Assembly (NCBI GenBank): GCA_938039225.1
Contig: CALHVH010000242.1
Span: 1-5,456 of the forward strand
Source of the DNA: an uncultured Gammaproteobacteria bacterium
Lineage (GTDB): Bacteria > Pseudomonadota > Gammaproteobacteria > Steroidobacterales > JABDMI01
Direction: 5' to 3'
DNA: 5,456 bases
In this document: positions 1-4,390 of the stretch, in pieces
Layout of the letters: each line of letters starts with the position of its first letter
Position numbering within the stretch: the first letter of the stretch is position 1
Translations under genes and position numbers: made by a program
Notes under the pieces: model-generated
Databases searched by the model: none
Seen by the model: the letters and a program-made list of their open reading frames with translations, nothing else
What the model was told of the DNA's origin: nothing

Positions 1-540
1 TCCCTAGAAGAACTGCATTTTTTACGTGACTTGATTGATAAGATAATTCATACCGATAATAAAGTTGAACCTTTTGAGTATGCTTTATCCAGAGTACTTG
101 CTTCACATCTTGCAGACGTTTGGCAACCTTACGCTGTTGGCAAAGCCTCTAAAAAACCTTCGGAGTTACAATCTGCAATTCGACATTTATTTGCTGTTGT
201 TTCTCTTGAAGGCAGCCATGACAATACAACCAATGAACAAGCTTATAAAGATGGTATTGATTATTTAGTTACTCACCCTAAATCTTCGAAGTTAATTAAA
301 CACTTTAACCTTGAAGAATTAAGCAACTATCAAGAACCCGATAACAACTGGATTCAAACCTTAGACCAGGGCTTACTAAGCTTAGATGCGATCCCAATGT
401 CCATTAAACAAATCCTGATAGAAGCCCTTTCTATTACTATCGCTTTTGATGATGAGGTCAGTTTAGTTGAATCCGAATTATTGCGTGCAATCTGTTCAAC
501 CTTGCATTGTCCTCTCCCGCCCATGCTAATTAAGAAATAA
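1..540 (+). CDS. M48-family metallopeptidase, C-terminal fragment (5' end outside window)
   Basis: The reading frame is open from the first base, so this is the last 179 residues of a longer protein; a TTG at 31 is not a credible start. The visible part resembles the C-terminal domain that follows the zinc-protease domain in large M48 (HtpX/Ste24-like) membrane peptidases of beta/gammaproteobacteria. It has two TerB-like acidic helix motifs: HTDNKVEPFEYAL at visible residues 17-29 and AFDDEVSLVESELLRA at 148-163. It then ends in the characteristic CPLPP motif (residues 170-174). The catalytic HExxH and the membrane segments would lie upstream and cannot be checked, so the family call rests on this tail alone. 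The stop codon's last two A's are part of the A-tract flanking the hairpin at 544-569. Confidence 0.7.
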   Translation, partial: SLEELHFLRDLIDKIIHTDNKVEPFEYALSRVLASHLADVWQPYAVGKASKKPSELQSAIRHLFAVVSLEGSHDNTTNEQAYKDGIDYLVTHPKSSKLIKHFNLEELSNYQEPDNNWIQTLDQGLLSLDAIPMSIKQILIEALSITIAFDDEVSLVESELLRAICSTLHCPLPPMLIKK

Positions 541-569
541 AAAAAAGCCGACTCTTGTGAGCCGGCTTT
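539..569 (-). terminator. Intrinsic terminator, best on the minus strand, possibly bidirectional
   Basis: Arms 544-554 and 559-569 pair around a four-base loop. On the minus strand the stem is fully paired (AAAGCCGGCTC/GAGTCGGCTTT with one G-U wobble) and runs into an uninterrupted U-tract (complement of the A-run 539-546). On the plus strand position 551 against 562 becomes an A-C mismatch and the tail is only TTTCTGG. It therefore looks designed to end a minus-strand transcript, the candidate small RNA, while probably also serving the peptidase gene. Confidence 0.7.
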
Positions 570-742
570 CTGGACAACCCAACAATAGAGTTTACTTATT
601 GTTAGATTTTTGGTGTGAGAATTGAATTCACTTTCAAGCCTCAAATTCAAACTAAGAGGAAAAACTGTCTAAAATCAGTAGCGCCTTATTTAGGCTGAAT
701 TCAAAGTGACAGAAGCACCGACCGGTTCCCCTGTCAGTGCTT
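539..742 (-). ncRNA. Candidate structured small RNA, about 200 nt, no known family recognised
   Basis: Read on the minus strand, the predicted transcript begins about 7 bases after a -10 element, exactly where a strong hairpin starts. Arm 742-730 pairs with 725-713 (AAGCACUGACAGG with CCGGUCGGUGCUU) around a GGAA tetraloop of GNRA type; the stem has one U-G wobble and one A-G mismatch. A long-range helix can form from 709-703 with 634-628 (UCACUUU/AAAGUGA) and 696-692 with 641-637 (AGCCU/AGGCU). A further hairpin pairs AACAAU with AUUGUU across 602-581. The transcript ends at the terminator 569-544 and its U-tract. Wobbles in the first hairpin and the terminator become A-C mismatches on the other strand, which favours minus-strand transcription. 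It does not resemble 6S, SRP RNA, RNase P RNA, tmRNA or CsrB-type RNAs. No minus-strand ORF in this stretch looks like a gene. Confidence 0.45.
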
Positions 743-748
743 ACATCT

Positions 749-777
749 ACTATGCAGCTAGCTCAGATTGGGGTCAA
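749..777 (-). promoter_or_regulatory. Sigma70-like promoter for the candidate small RNA
   Basis: On the minus strand, -35 TTGACC (complement of 772-777, 5 of 6 to consensus) is followed by exactly 17 bases and -10 CATAGT (complement of 749-754, 4 of 6). Upstream lies a T-rich stretch (complement of 791-798) that could act as an UP element. The predicted start near 742 coincides with the first base of the 5' hairpin, which is the main reason to take this weak -10 seriously. Confidence 0.4.
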
Positions 778-1042
778 TAGAGAGTTGTACAAAAAAATAC
801 CACCATACGGCAATTCAGAGACTTAGCACCGTCTCTTAAGAAAAGACTCTGACTTATCCACAGGCTGGTGGGGAAATTTGCGTGAATTACTGATTTATCG
901 GGTATGAATTTTGGTCAATTTGGACTTTTTTTTATGCAATTTCGAACAAATTTCGGGCTGACTTAACATATTTATCCTAGAAATAACCCAATCCTCAACA
1001 ATTCATAATTAAAACCTAATACCACTCTTTTTCGAATTTGAG
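778..1042. other. Gene-free stretch between candidate small RNA promoter and ydfG promoter
   Basis: No ORF with a plausible start, signal or family resemblance is present on either strand. It contains short inverted repeats (AGAGAC 817-822 with GTCTCT 831-836, or alternatively TCAGAG 815-820 with CTCTGA 847-852), a perfect DnaA-box 9-mer at 854-862, a run of eight T's at 926-933 with no convincing stem before it, and an ATTTCG direct repeat near 939-955. No tRNA T-arm is present, although TAGCTCAG at 758-765 superficially resembles a tRNA D-arm. Confidence 0.5.
854..862 (+). promoter_or_regulatory. Isolated DnaA-box consensus 9-mer
   Basis: TTATCCACA matches the high-affinity DnaA box exactly. 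There is only one copy, with no AT-rich unwinding region, no cluster of boxes and no dnaA/dnaN/gidA neighbours, so it is not an origin. A single 9-mer of this degenerate consensus is not improbable by chance in a window this long. Confidence 0.2.
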
Positions 1043-1078
1043 TGTTATTATTGCCGTCATTTTTAAACTTTTTATAAA
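1043..1078 (+). promoter_or_regulatory. Candidate ydfG promoter(s)
   Basis: Two overlapping possibilities. An extended -10, TGTTATTAT (1043-1051), has no good -35 and would give a leader of about 30 bases. Alternatively TTGCCG (1051-1056) with 16 bases to TATAAA (1073-1078) would start transcription only a few bases before the ATG, giving a nearly leaderless mRNA. The region before the ATG has no clear Shine-Dalgarno, which makes the second option less odd than it first appears. The two cannot be separated from sequence. Confidence 0.3.
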
Positions 1079-1088
1079 GAAAATACTT

Positions 1089-1844
1089 ATGAGTCGAACA
1101 GTGTTGATTACCGGTGCAAGTGCTGGTTTTGGTTTAGCTGCGGCTAAACGTTTTGTAGCCTTAGGTGATCGTGTCATCGCTTGTGCGCGTCGTAATAACC
1201 GTTTACAAGAGCTACGTACTGAACTTGGTGCAGAGAACCTATATGCACTTCCCTTGGATGTAACTGACACGCTACAAATTGAAACTCTACTGTCATCGCT
1301 ACCAGTAGAATGGCGTGAAATTGATGTATTAATCAATAATGCTGGTCTTGCTCTAGGAACTAACCCTGCTCACACTGCCTTACTAAGTGATTGGGAAACC
1401 ATGATTGATACCAATATTAAAGGTTTAGTTAATTTAACCAGACACATACTTCCCAGCATGGTTGAACGTAATAAAGGTCATGTTATAAATATAGGTTCAA
1501 TCGCCGGGGACTACCCATATCCAGGTGGAAATACTTATGGAGCAACCAAAGCCTTTGTTAAACAATTCAGTTTAAATTTAATGGCTGACTTAGTAGAAAC
1601 ACCTATTAGAGTGACAAATATTGAGCCGGGTGCTGCTGAAACAGAATTTTCAATTGTTCGTTATCATGGCGATAAAGAAAAAGCCGATGGTGTTTATGCA
1701 GGTATGCAACCCCTAACTGCTGATGATATAGCTGAATGCATTGTTTGGGCAACCCAACAGCCTGCACATGTGAATATTAATCGCATCGAAGTAATGCCTA
1801 CGAATCAGGCCTCGGCTGGGTTGAAGACTTATCGTGAATCATAA
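1089..1844 (+). CDS. ydfG: NADP-dependent 3-hydroxy acid dehydrogenase YdfG (short-chain dehydrogenase)
   Basis: This 251-residue cytoplasmic classical SDR is close to E. coli YdfG over its whole length. That enzyme oxidises L-serine, L-allo-threonine and related 3-hydroxy acids with NADP and also reduces malonic semialdehyde to 3-hydroxypropionate. Visible motifs: Rossmann TGxxxGxG at 8-15 (TGASAGFG), Arg34-Arg35 after beta-2 (consistent with NADP preference), NNAG at 83-86, and the catalytic tetrad N109, S137, Y150, K154 (YGATK). Near-identical blocks such as DWETMIDTN (101-109) and PAHVNIN distinguish this subfamily. The ATG at 1089 is chosen because MSRTVLITG begins directly at beta-1 as in E. 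coli; an upstream in-frame TTG at 1038 would add a 17-residue hydrophobic extension with no parallel in the family. The gene stands alone, without operon partners. All catalytic residues are present. Confidence 0.95.
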   Translation: MSRTVLITGASAGFGLAAAKRFVALGDRVIACARRNNRLQELRTELGAENLYALPLDVTDTLQIETLLSSLPVEWREIDVLINNAGLALGTNPAHTALLSDWETMIDTNIKGLVNLTRHILPSMVERNKGHVINIGSIAGDYPYPGGNTYGATKAFVKQFSLNLMADLVETPIRVTNIEPGAAETEFSIVRYHGDKEKADGVYAGMQPLTADDIAECIVWATQQPAHVNINRIEVMPTNQASAGLKTYRES

Positions 1845-1848
1845 AAAC

Positions 1849-1878
1849 ACCACTGCAATCTAACTGGATTACAGTGGT
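1849..1878. terminator. Bidirectional terminator between convergent ydfG and the arginine-rich gene
   Basis: ACCACTG (1849-1855) pairs with CAGTGGT (1872-1878) and AATC (1857-1860) with GATT (1867-1870). The single break, 1856 against 1871, is a C-A mismatch on the plus strand but a G-U wobble on the minus strand. Minus-strand transcripts then meet GTTTTT directly after the stem (complement of 1843-1848). Plus-strand transcripts have only a distant ATTTT. The hairpin is thus strongest for the minus-strand gene and its U-tract runs into the ydfG stop codon. Confidence 0.7.
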
Positions 1879-1910
1879 TAGTGAACATTTTAAGGAAATA
1901 TTACATCCAC

Positions 1911-2462
1911 TTATTTTTTACGACGCACAACTTTCTTGCGCTTTACACCAGTAGAACTTTTGGTTCTCAAAACGCGCTTTTCACCCAAAGTACCATCAGC
2001 CAGTTTTCTTTGTTGTTGTGTATGACGTGCTTTACTACCATCCGCATTATTTCGGCCACGGGCTCTCTGTCTAGCAACCACTTCACCGTCGGAGTTAATC
2101 ACTCTACGATGTGCTTGGCCTCGAGTATTACCTTCACCATCGCTCACACTACGTCGACGTCTTTGAATCGTGTTGCCATCCTCGTCAATTCGAGTTCTAC
2201 GATGTGCTGTCGCTTCTCGACCATCTTCAGTCACCACATTACGGTCACTACCGCGACGGACTAAATCACCTTCATCATCTTTTACCACAAACCCACGACG
2301 GCTATGAGTCGTACCTGCCTCATTAGTACGCTGTCGTGTGGCAACTGTTACTGTGTTGCCATTTGCAAGCTCTCTTGTGGTTACCTCTCGGTCGACTTCA
2401 GCCGCTTGTACTGAAAAACTGGCCGCTAAAAAGCTTAGGCAAACTAGAATAGATTTATACAT
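1911..2462 (-). CDS. Exported arginine-rich repeat protein, function unknown
   Basis: No family recognised. The 183-residue product starts with a clear Sec signal peptide: hydrophobic 5-18, cleavage likely after VQA at 18-20. The mature part consists of about ten imperfect repeats. A glycine, usually preceded by D/E/N, recurs at residues 35, 50, 65, 81, 96, 111, 126, 142, 157 and 172, i.e. every 15 or 16 residues. Typical units read like EDGNTIQRRRR. There are about 31 arginines in the protein, a lysine/arginine-rich tail, and no cysteine outside the signal peptide. The periodic turn-plus-strand pattern suggests a beta-hairpin or solenoid-like fold, but that is inference. Base composition is near 50% GC in the lines counted, above its neighbours, largely because of CGN arginine codons. 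The ATG has a good GAGG site. It is transcribed divergently from the sigma operon, so it could be a regulon member. Confidence 0.8.
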   Translation of the reverse strand: MYKSILVCLSFLAASFSVQAAEVDREVTTRELANGNTVTVATRQRTNEAGTTHSRRGFVVKDDEGDLVRRGSDRNVVTEDGREATAHRRTRIDEDGNTIQRRRRSVSDGEGNTRGQAHRRVINSDGEVVARQRARGRNNADGSKARHTQQQRKLADGTLGEKRVLRTKSSTGVKRKKVVRRKK

Positions 2463-2468
2463 AGGAAT

Positions 2469-2472
2469 CCTC
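2469..2472 (-). promoter_or_regulatory. Ribosome binding site of the arginine-rich gene
   Basis: GAGG on the minus strand lies six bases before the ATG (complement of 2460-2462). It fixes the start just ahead of the signal peptide. Confidence 0.7.
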
Positions 2473-2522
2473 GTGTTAATGTTGTTAAATTCATCCTACT
2501 TAACGTGAGTTCCTTGAGATGG

Positions 2523-2551
2523 TTGACAAAATCCTGAGGGAAATTAAAAAT
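2523..2551 (+). promoter_or_regulatory. Candidate sigma70 promoter of the sigma-factor operon
   Basis: A perfect -35, TTGACA (2523-2528), is followed by 17 bases and AAAAAT (2546-2551, 4 of 6), or by 16 bases and TAAAAA (2545-2550, 4 of 6). Transcription from here would give a 5' leader of roughly 140 bases containing the dyad at 2608-2626. No GGAAC/TCTGA-type ECF promoter with correct spacing was found in front of the sigma gene, so autoregulation is not supported by what is visible. Confidence 0.3.
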
Positions 2552-2570
2552 CTCCTGTTGAATCAAAGAA

Positions 2571-2576
2571 ATTATA
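2571..2576 (-). promoter_or_regulatory. Candidate -10 element for the arginine-rich gene
   Basis: A perfect TATAAT lies on the minus strand, but the corresponding -35 region (CAATTA or AATTAA at 17-18 bases) is poor. The leader would be about 100 bases. An alternative -35, TTGTCA (complement of 2523-2528, i.e. the reverse face of the plus-strand TTGACA), lacks a good -10. Confidence 0.25.
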
Positions 2577-2607
2577 TTGCTTAACTGTTTGTTTTAATTG
2601 ATTATTT

Positions 2608-2626
2608 TTAATTCCACAGGAATTAA
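2608..2626. promoter_or_regulatory. Perfect 8-bp-arm dyad (operator-like) in the divergent intergenic region
   Basis: TTAATTCC and GGAATTAA flank a three-base ACA spacer. The size and symmetry suit a dimeric regulator's site. It lies between the two divergent genes, 71 bases before the sigma start. An AT-rich hairpin followed by TTATTTTT would be an alternative reading as a weak terminator or attenuator in the operon leader. Confidence 0.4.
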
Positions 2627-2697
2627 TTATTTTTACGTGTCAACCTATTATTAATTCATGCGTTGAACCATGTAATAAATACACAAATGCGAATGAC

Positions 2698-3243
2698 ATG
2701 AGCCTAGATCTTAAAAAACAATCTTTGAATCGCTTTCTAGCCGAAGTTGAAACAAGTGCGTTTAAAATTTCTCGTTGTATGTTGAGAGACGAAGAAGCCG
2801 CGTTAGATGTTGTTCAAGATGCTATGTTTAAGTTTGTACAAAAGTACTCTGACAAACCGCATGCAGAATGGAAAGCGCTATTTTTTAGAATCGTACAAAA
2901 CAAAACTAAAGATGTATTAAGAAAACGGAAACTTAAAAACAAAATATTTGGCTGGTTTGGAAGTGAAGAATATGAGGAATTACTAAGTCAAAAAAGTGAC
3001 TTTGGCAATAACCCTGAAATGATATTAAGTGCAGAACAGATGCAAACCGAATTACAAATCAGCATGCAAGCTTTACCCAATAAGCAACAAGAAGTATTGC
3101 ATTTACGTTTATTTGAACAAATGAAACTTGAAAGTATTGCACAAACTATGGAGATCAGTATAGGCAGTGTTAAAACACACCTATCAAGAGCCATGCAAAA
3201 ACTTAAACCTTTATTAAACGAACACAGCCAGGAGACGGTGTAA
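2698..3243 (+). CDS. ECF-type (sigma70-family) RNA polymerase sigma factor
   Basis: The 181-residue protein has the two-domain ECF layout. Region 2 spans about residues 10-80, with the region 2.2-like LDVVQDAMFKFV at 36-47 and a region 2.4-like basic helix at 58-78. A variable linker follows (80-115). Region 4 spans about 116-170, with LPNKQQEVLHLR at 126-137 and a helix-turn-helix at 146-169 (IAQTMEISIGSVKTHLSRA). It would direct RNA polymerase to a small regulon, released when its anti-sigma partner is inactivated. The ATG at 2698 is the only usual start in frame before the conserved region, but it has no recognisable Shine-Dalgarno, suggesting weak or controlled translation. It heads a five-gene operon; the same sigma / DUF3619 / DUF3106 order is known in betaproteobacteria. 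The regulon cannot be deduced here. Confidence 0.92.
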   Translation: MSLDLKKQSLNRFLAEVETSAFKISRCMLRDEEAALDVVQDAMFKFVQKYSDKPHAEWKALFFRIVQNKTKDVLRKRKLKNKIFGWFGSEEYEELLSQKSDFGNNPEMILSAEQMQTELQISMQALPNKQQEVLHLRLFEQMKLESIAQTMEISIGSVKTHLSRAMQKLKPLLNEHSQETV

Positions 3244-3254
3244 ACCGAATAAGC

Positions 3255-3668
3255 ATGTCTAATAATCACGAACTGGATGAGGCTACTGAACACACAATGA
3301 GCCAACTACGCACACACTTAGATTCTGAGCCTAGTCATGAATTGAAAAAACGTTTACAAGACAGTCGAATGGCGGCCCTTGATTCGTTGGATAAAAAGCC
3401 TCTATTCTCTGTACCTAGTTTAATGCCAGCCTTGGGAGTAACTGCGGCTCTAGCCTTAGGTGTTGGTATTGCTTGGAATGCTTTACAAGAGTCACCCAAT
3501 TTACAGAACTATAGTGTTTCAACGGATGAACTTGAGATAGAAGAAGTGCTGTTTTTAGCCGAAAGTGAATTTACGCAAGAAGATTTCCAAATTTTACTGG
3601 CTGATGATGAAAACCCTGACTTAGATTTTTTCAGTTGGGCCAGTGCACAACCGGAGTTTATGGAATGA
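3255..3668 (+). CDS. DUF3619-type single-pass membrane protein, probable anti-sigma factor
   Basis: The 137-residue product matches the general shape of DUF3619 proteins encoded after ECF sigma genes. A cytoplasmic N-terminal helical region (1-53, with LKKRLQDSRMAAL at 30-42) is followed by one membrane helix (about 54-76) and an acidic tail. The tail (77-137) carries about 17 acidic and no basic residues and ends in an aromatic DFFSW segment. Position directly after the sigma gene (11-base gap) and topology argue for binding the sigma factor at the membrane and releasing it on an envelope signal; this role is inferred from context, since no zinc-binding ZAS motif is present. The start lacks a close Shine-Dalgarno (AGGAGA sits 19 bases upstream, inside the sigma gene), so translation may be coupled to that gene. 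Confidence 0.75.
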   Translation: MSNNHELDEATEHTMSQLRTHLDSEPSHELKKRLQDSRMAALDSLDKKPLFSVPSLMPALGVTAALALGVGIAWNALQESPNLQNYSVSTDELEIEEVLFLAESEFTQEDFQILLADDENPDLDFFSWASAQPEFME

Positions 3669-3949
3669 AAACCACTCGATTAGAAAAACTATTCTTGTTT
3701 GGAGCTTGTGTTGCATTTTGCTATATAGCTTCCGCAAACGACACCACTGATGAAGATCTGTTTATTTGGTTTTCCGAACTCAGTCTTGAAGAAGCTAATC
3801 TACTCGCTGAGCAAGATCCTGACACTATTGAGAATGATTTGAATTCTGCACAAGAGTTATTTGCTAAAACTGAAATTGAAACCACTCAATCAAACGACGA
3901 ATTTTTAATGCCCGAAAAAACAAATTCGGAGGACTATGACAATGAATAA
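3665..3949 (+). CDS. Small exported acidic protein, function unknown
   Basis: No family recognised. The ATG overlaps the previous stop as ATGA (3665-3668), indicating translational coupling; an earlier in-frame TTG at 3635 would lack the signal-peptide layout. Of 94 residues, 1-24 form a Sec signal peptide (KTTRLEK, then a hydrophobic core, then IASA before Asn25). A Cys at 15 after FGA is a poor lipobox because the preceding core is too short. The mature part has about 22 acidic and 2 basic residues in 70. Its start, DLFIWFSELSLEE (31-43), resembles the segment at 98-111 of the upstream DUF3619 protein. It sits between the probable anti-sigma factor and the strongly basic DUF3106 protein, so a role as periplasmic partner or buffer of one of them is possible but unproven. 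Confidence 0.7.
   Translation: MKTTRLEKLFLFGACVAFCYIASANDTTDEDLFIWFSELSLEEANLLAEQDPDTIENDLNSAQELFAKTEIETTQSNDEFLMPEKTNSEDYDNE
3928..3932 (+). promoter_or_regulatory. Ribosome binding site deciding the DUF3106 start
   Basis: GGAGG is three bases before the ATG at 3936 but nine before the ATG at 3942. The second distance is normal, so 3942 is preferred. This is the only strong Shine-Dalgarno inside the operon, implying the DUF3106 protein is made at a higher level than its neighbours. Confidence 0.65.
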
Positions 3950-4388
3950 GTCTATACACTCAATACAACATAAAATTTTAATTGTACTCAGTTGCTGTTT
4001 ATTGATCAGTACGTCTGTCTTTGCACAAGATGACATGGGCATAGATTGGCATGATTTAAATGAACAACAACAAACAGTACTCAATCGATTTATCGATAAT
4101 TGGGATGATATACCTGCACAACGACAAGCACGCTTAGCTGATGCGGCCACTCGTTGGGAGCAACTCACTCCTGAGAAAAAAGATCGTCTCAAGAAGTGGC
4201 GTCAACGCTGGCATGACATGAGTCCTGAACAACGACAGCGTTTTAAAAAAAGACTTCGCCACTATCGCAGTTTGACTCCTGCCCAAAAACAGAAATTACG
4301 CAAGCACTACAAACGGTTTAAACAATTATCGCCTACTCAAAAGAGACGCTTACTAAAACGTTGGAAAAACCAAAGAAACCAGAATTGA
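3942..4388 (+). CDS. DUF3106 exported repeat protein, probable periplasmic sensor or modulator
   Basis: 148 residues from the ATG at 3942, overlapping the previous gene by 8 bases (3936 is an alternative start two codons earlier). Residues 1-28 are a Sec signal peptide ending SVFA. From Trp36 to 143 there are six tandem repeats of exactly 18 residues, starting W36, W54, W72, W90, Y108 and F126, each with the pattern aromatic-xx-L-T/S-P-x-Q-x-x-R-L. This fits DUF3106 and recalls the LTxxQ helices of CpxP/Spy-type periplasmic chaperones and metal sensors. Net charge per repeat rises from about -2 and 0 to +4, +4, +7, +7, giving a mature protein near +18. DUF3106 genes commonly follow sigma/DUF3619 pairs. 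A helical periplasmic protein that binds the acidic anti-sigma tail is a reasonable inference; no enzymatic motif is visible. Confidence 0.8.
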   Translation: MNKSIHSIQHKILIVLSCCLLISTSVFAQDDMGIDWHDLNEQQQTVLNRFIDNWDDIPAQRQARLADAATRWEQLTPEKKDRLKKWRQRWHDMSPEQRQRFKKRLRHYRSLTPAQKQKLRKHYKRFKQLSPTQKRRLLKRWKNQRNQN

Positions 4389-4390
4389 TA

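Noticed and set aside
354..650. Minus-strand ORF of 98 codons
   Set aside because: It lies mostly antisense to the peptidase tail, crosses the terminator hairpin, and has no signal, motif or ribosome binding site.
698..780. Plus-strand open stretch of about 28 codons ending at TAG 778-780, with protein-like composition
   Set aside because: It has no ribosome binding site, only an internal GTG as start, no recognisable homology, and overlaps the promoter and hairpin of the minus-strand RNA.
756..800. tRNA-like D-arm (TAGCTCAG followed by TTGGGG)
   Set aside because: No anticodon stem, no T-arm (GTTCGAATC) and no acceptor pairing follow at tRNA spacing.
849..863. LexA-like CTG...CAG half-sites
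   Set aside because: Spacing is nine bases instead of the ten required for a LexA box, and the inner positions do not fit.
1016..1336. Minus-strand ORF of 106 codons over the ydfG start
   Set aside because: Antisense shadow of ydfG with Ser/Arg-rich translation and no independent support.
1881..2326. Two plus-strand ORFs (1881-2264 and 2111-2326)
   Set aside because: Antisense to the arginine-rich gene, whose signal peptide, ribosome binding site and repeat periodicity show it to be the real frame; the plus-strand translations are low-complexity Ser/Thr or His-rich shadows.
2469..2697. ECF-type promoter (GGAAC / TCTGA-like) for autoregulation of the sigma operon or control of the arginine-rich gene
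   Set aside because: GGAATT on the plus strand and GGAACT on the minus strand occur, but neither has a suitable -10 at 16-17 bases.
2988..3305. Minus-strand ORF of 105 codons over the sigma gene
   Set aside because: Antisense to the conserved sigma region 4; cysteine-rich translation typical of a shadow frame.
3905..4192. Minus-strand ORF of 95 codons over the DUF3106 gene
   Set aside because: Antisense to a signal peptide and exact 18-residue repeats; no motif of its own.
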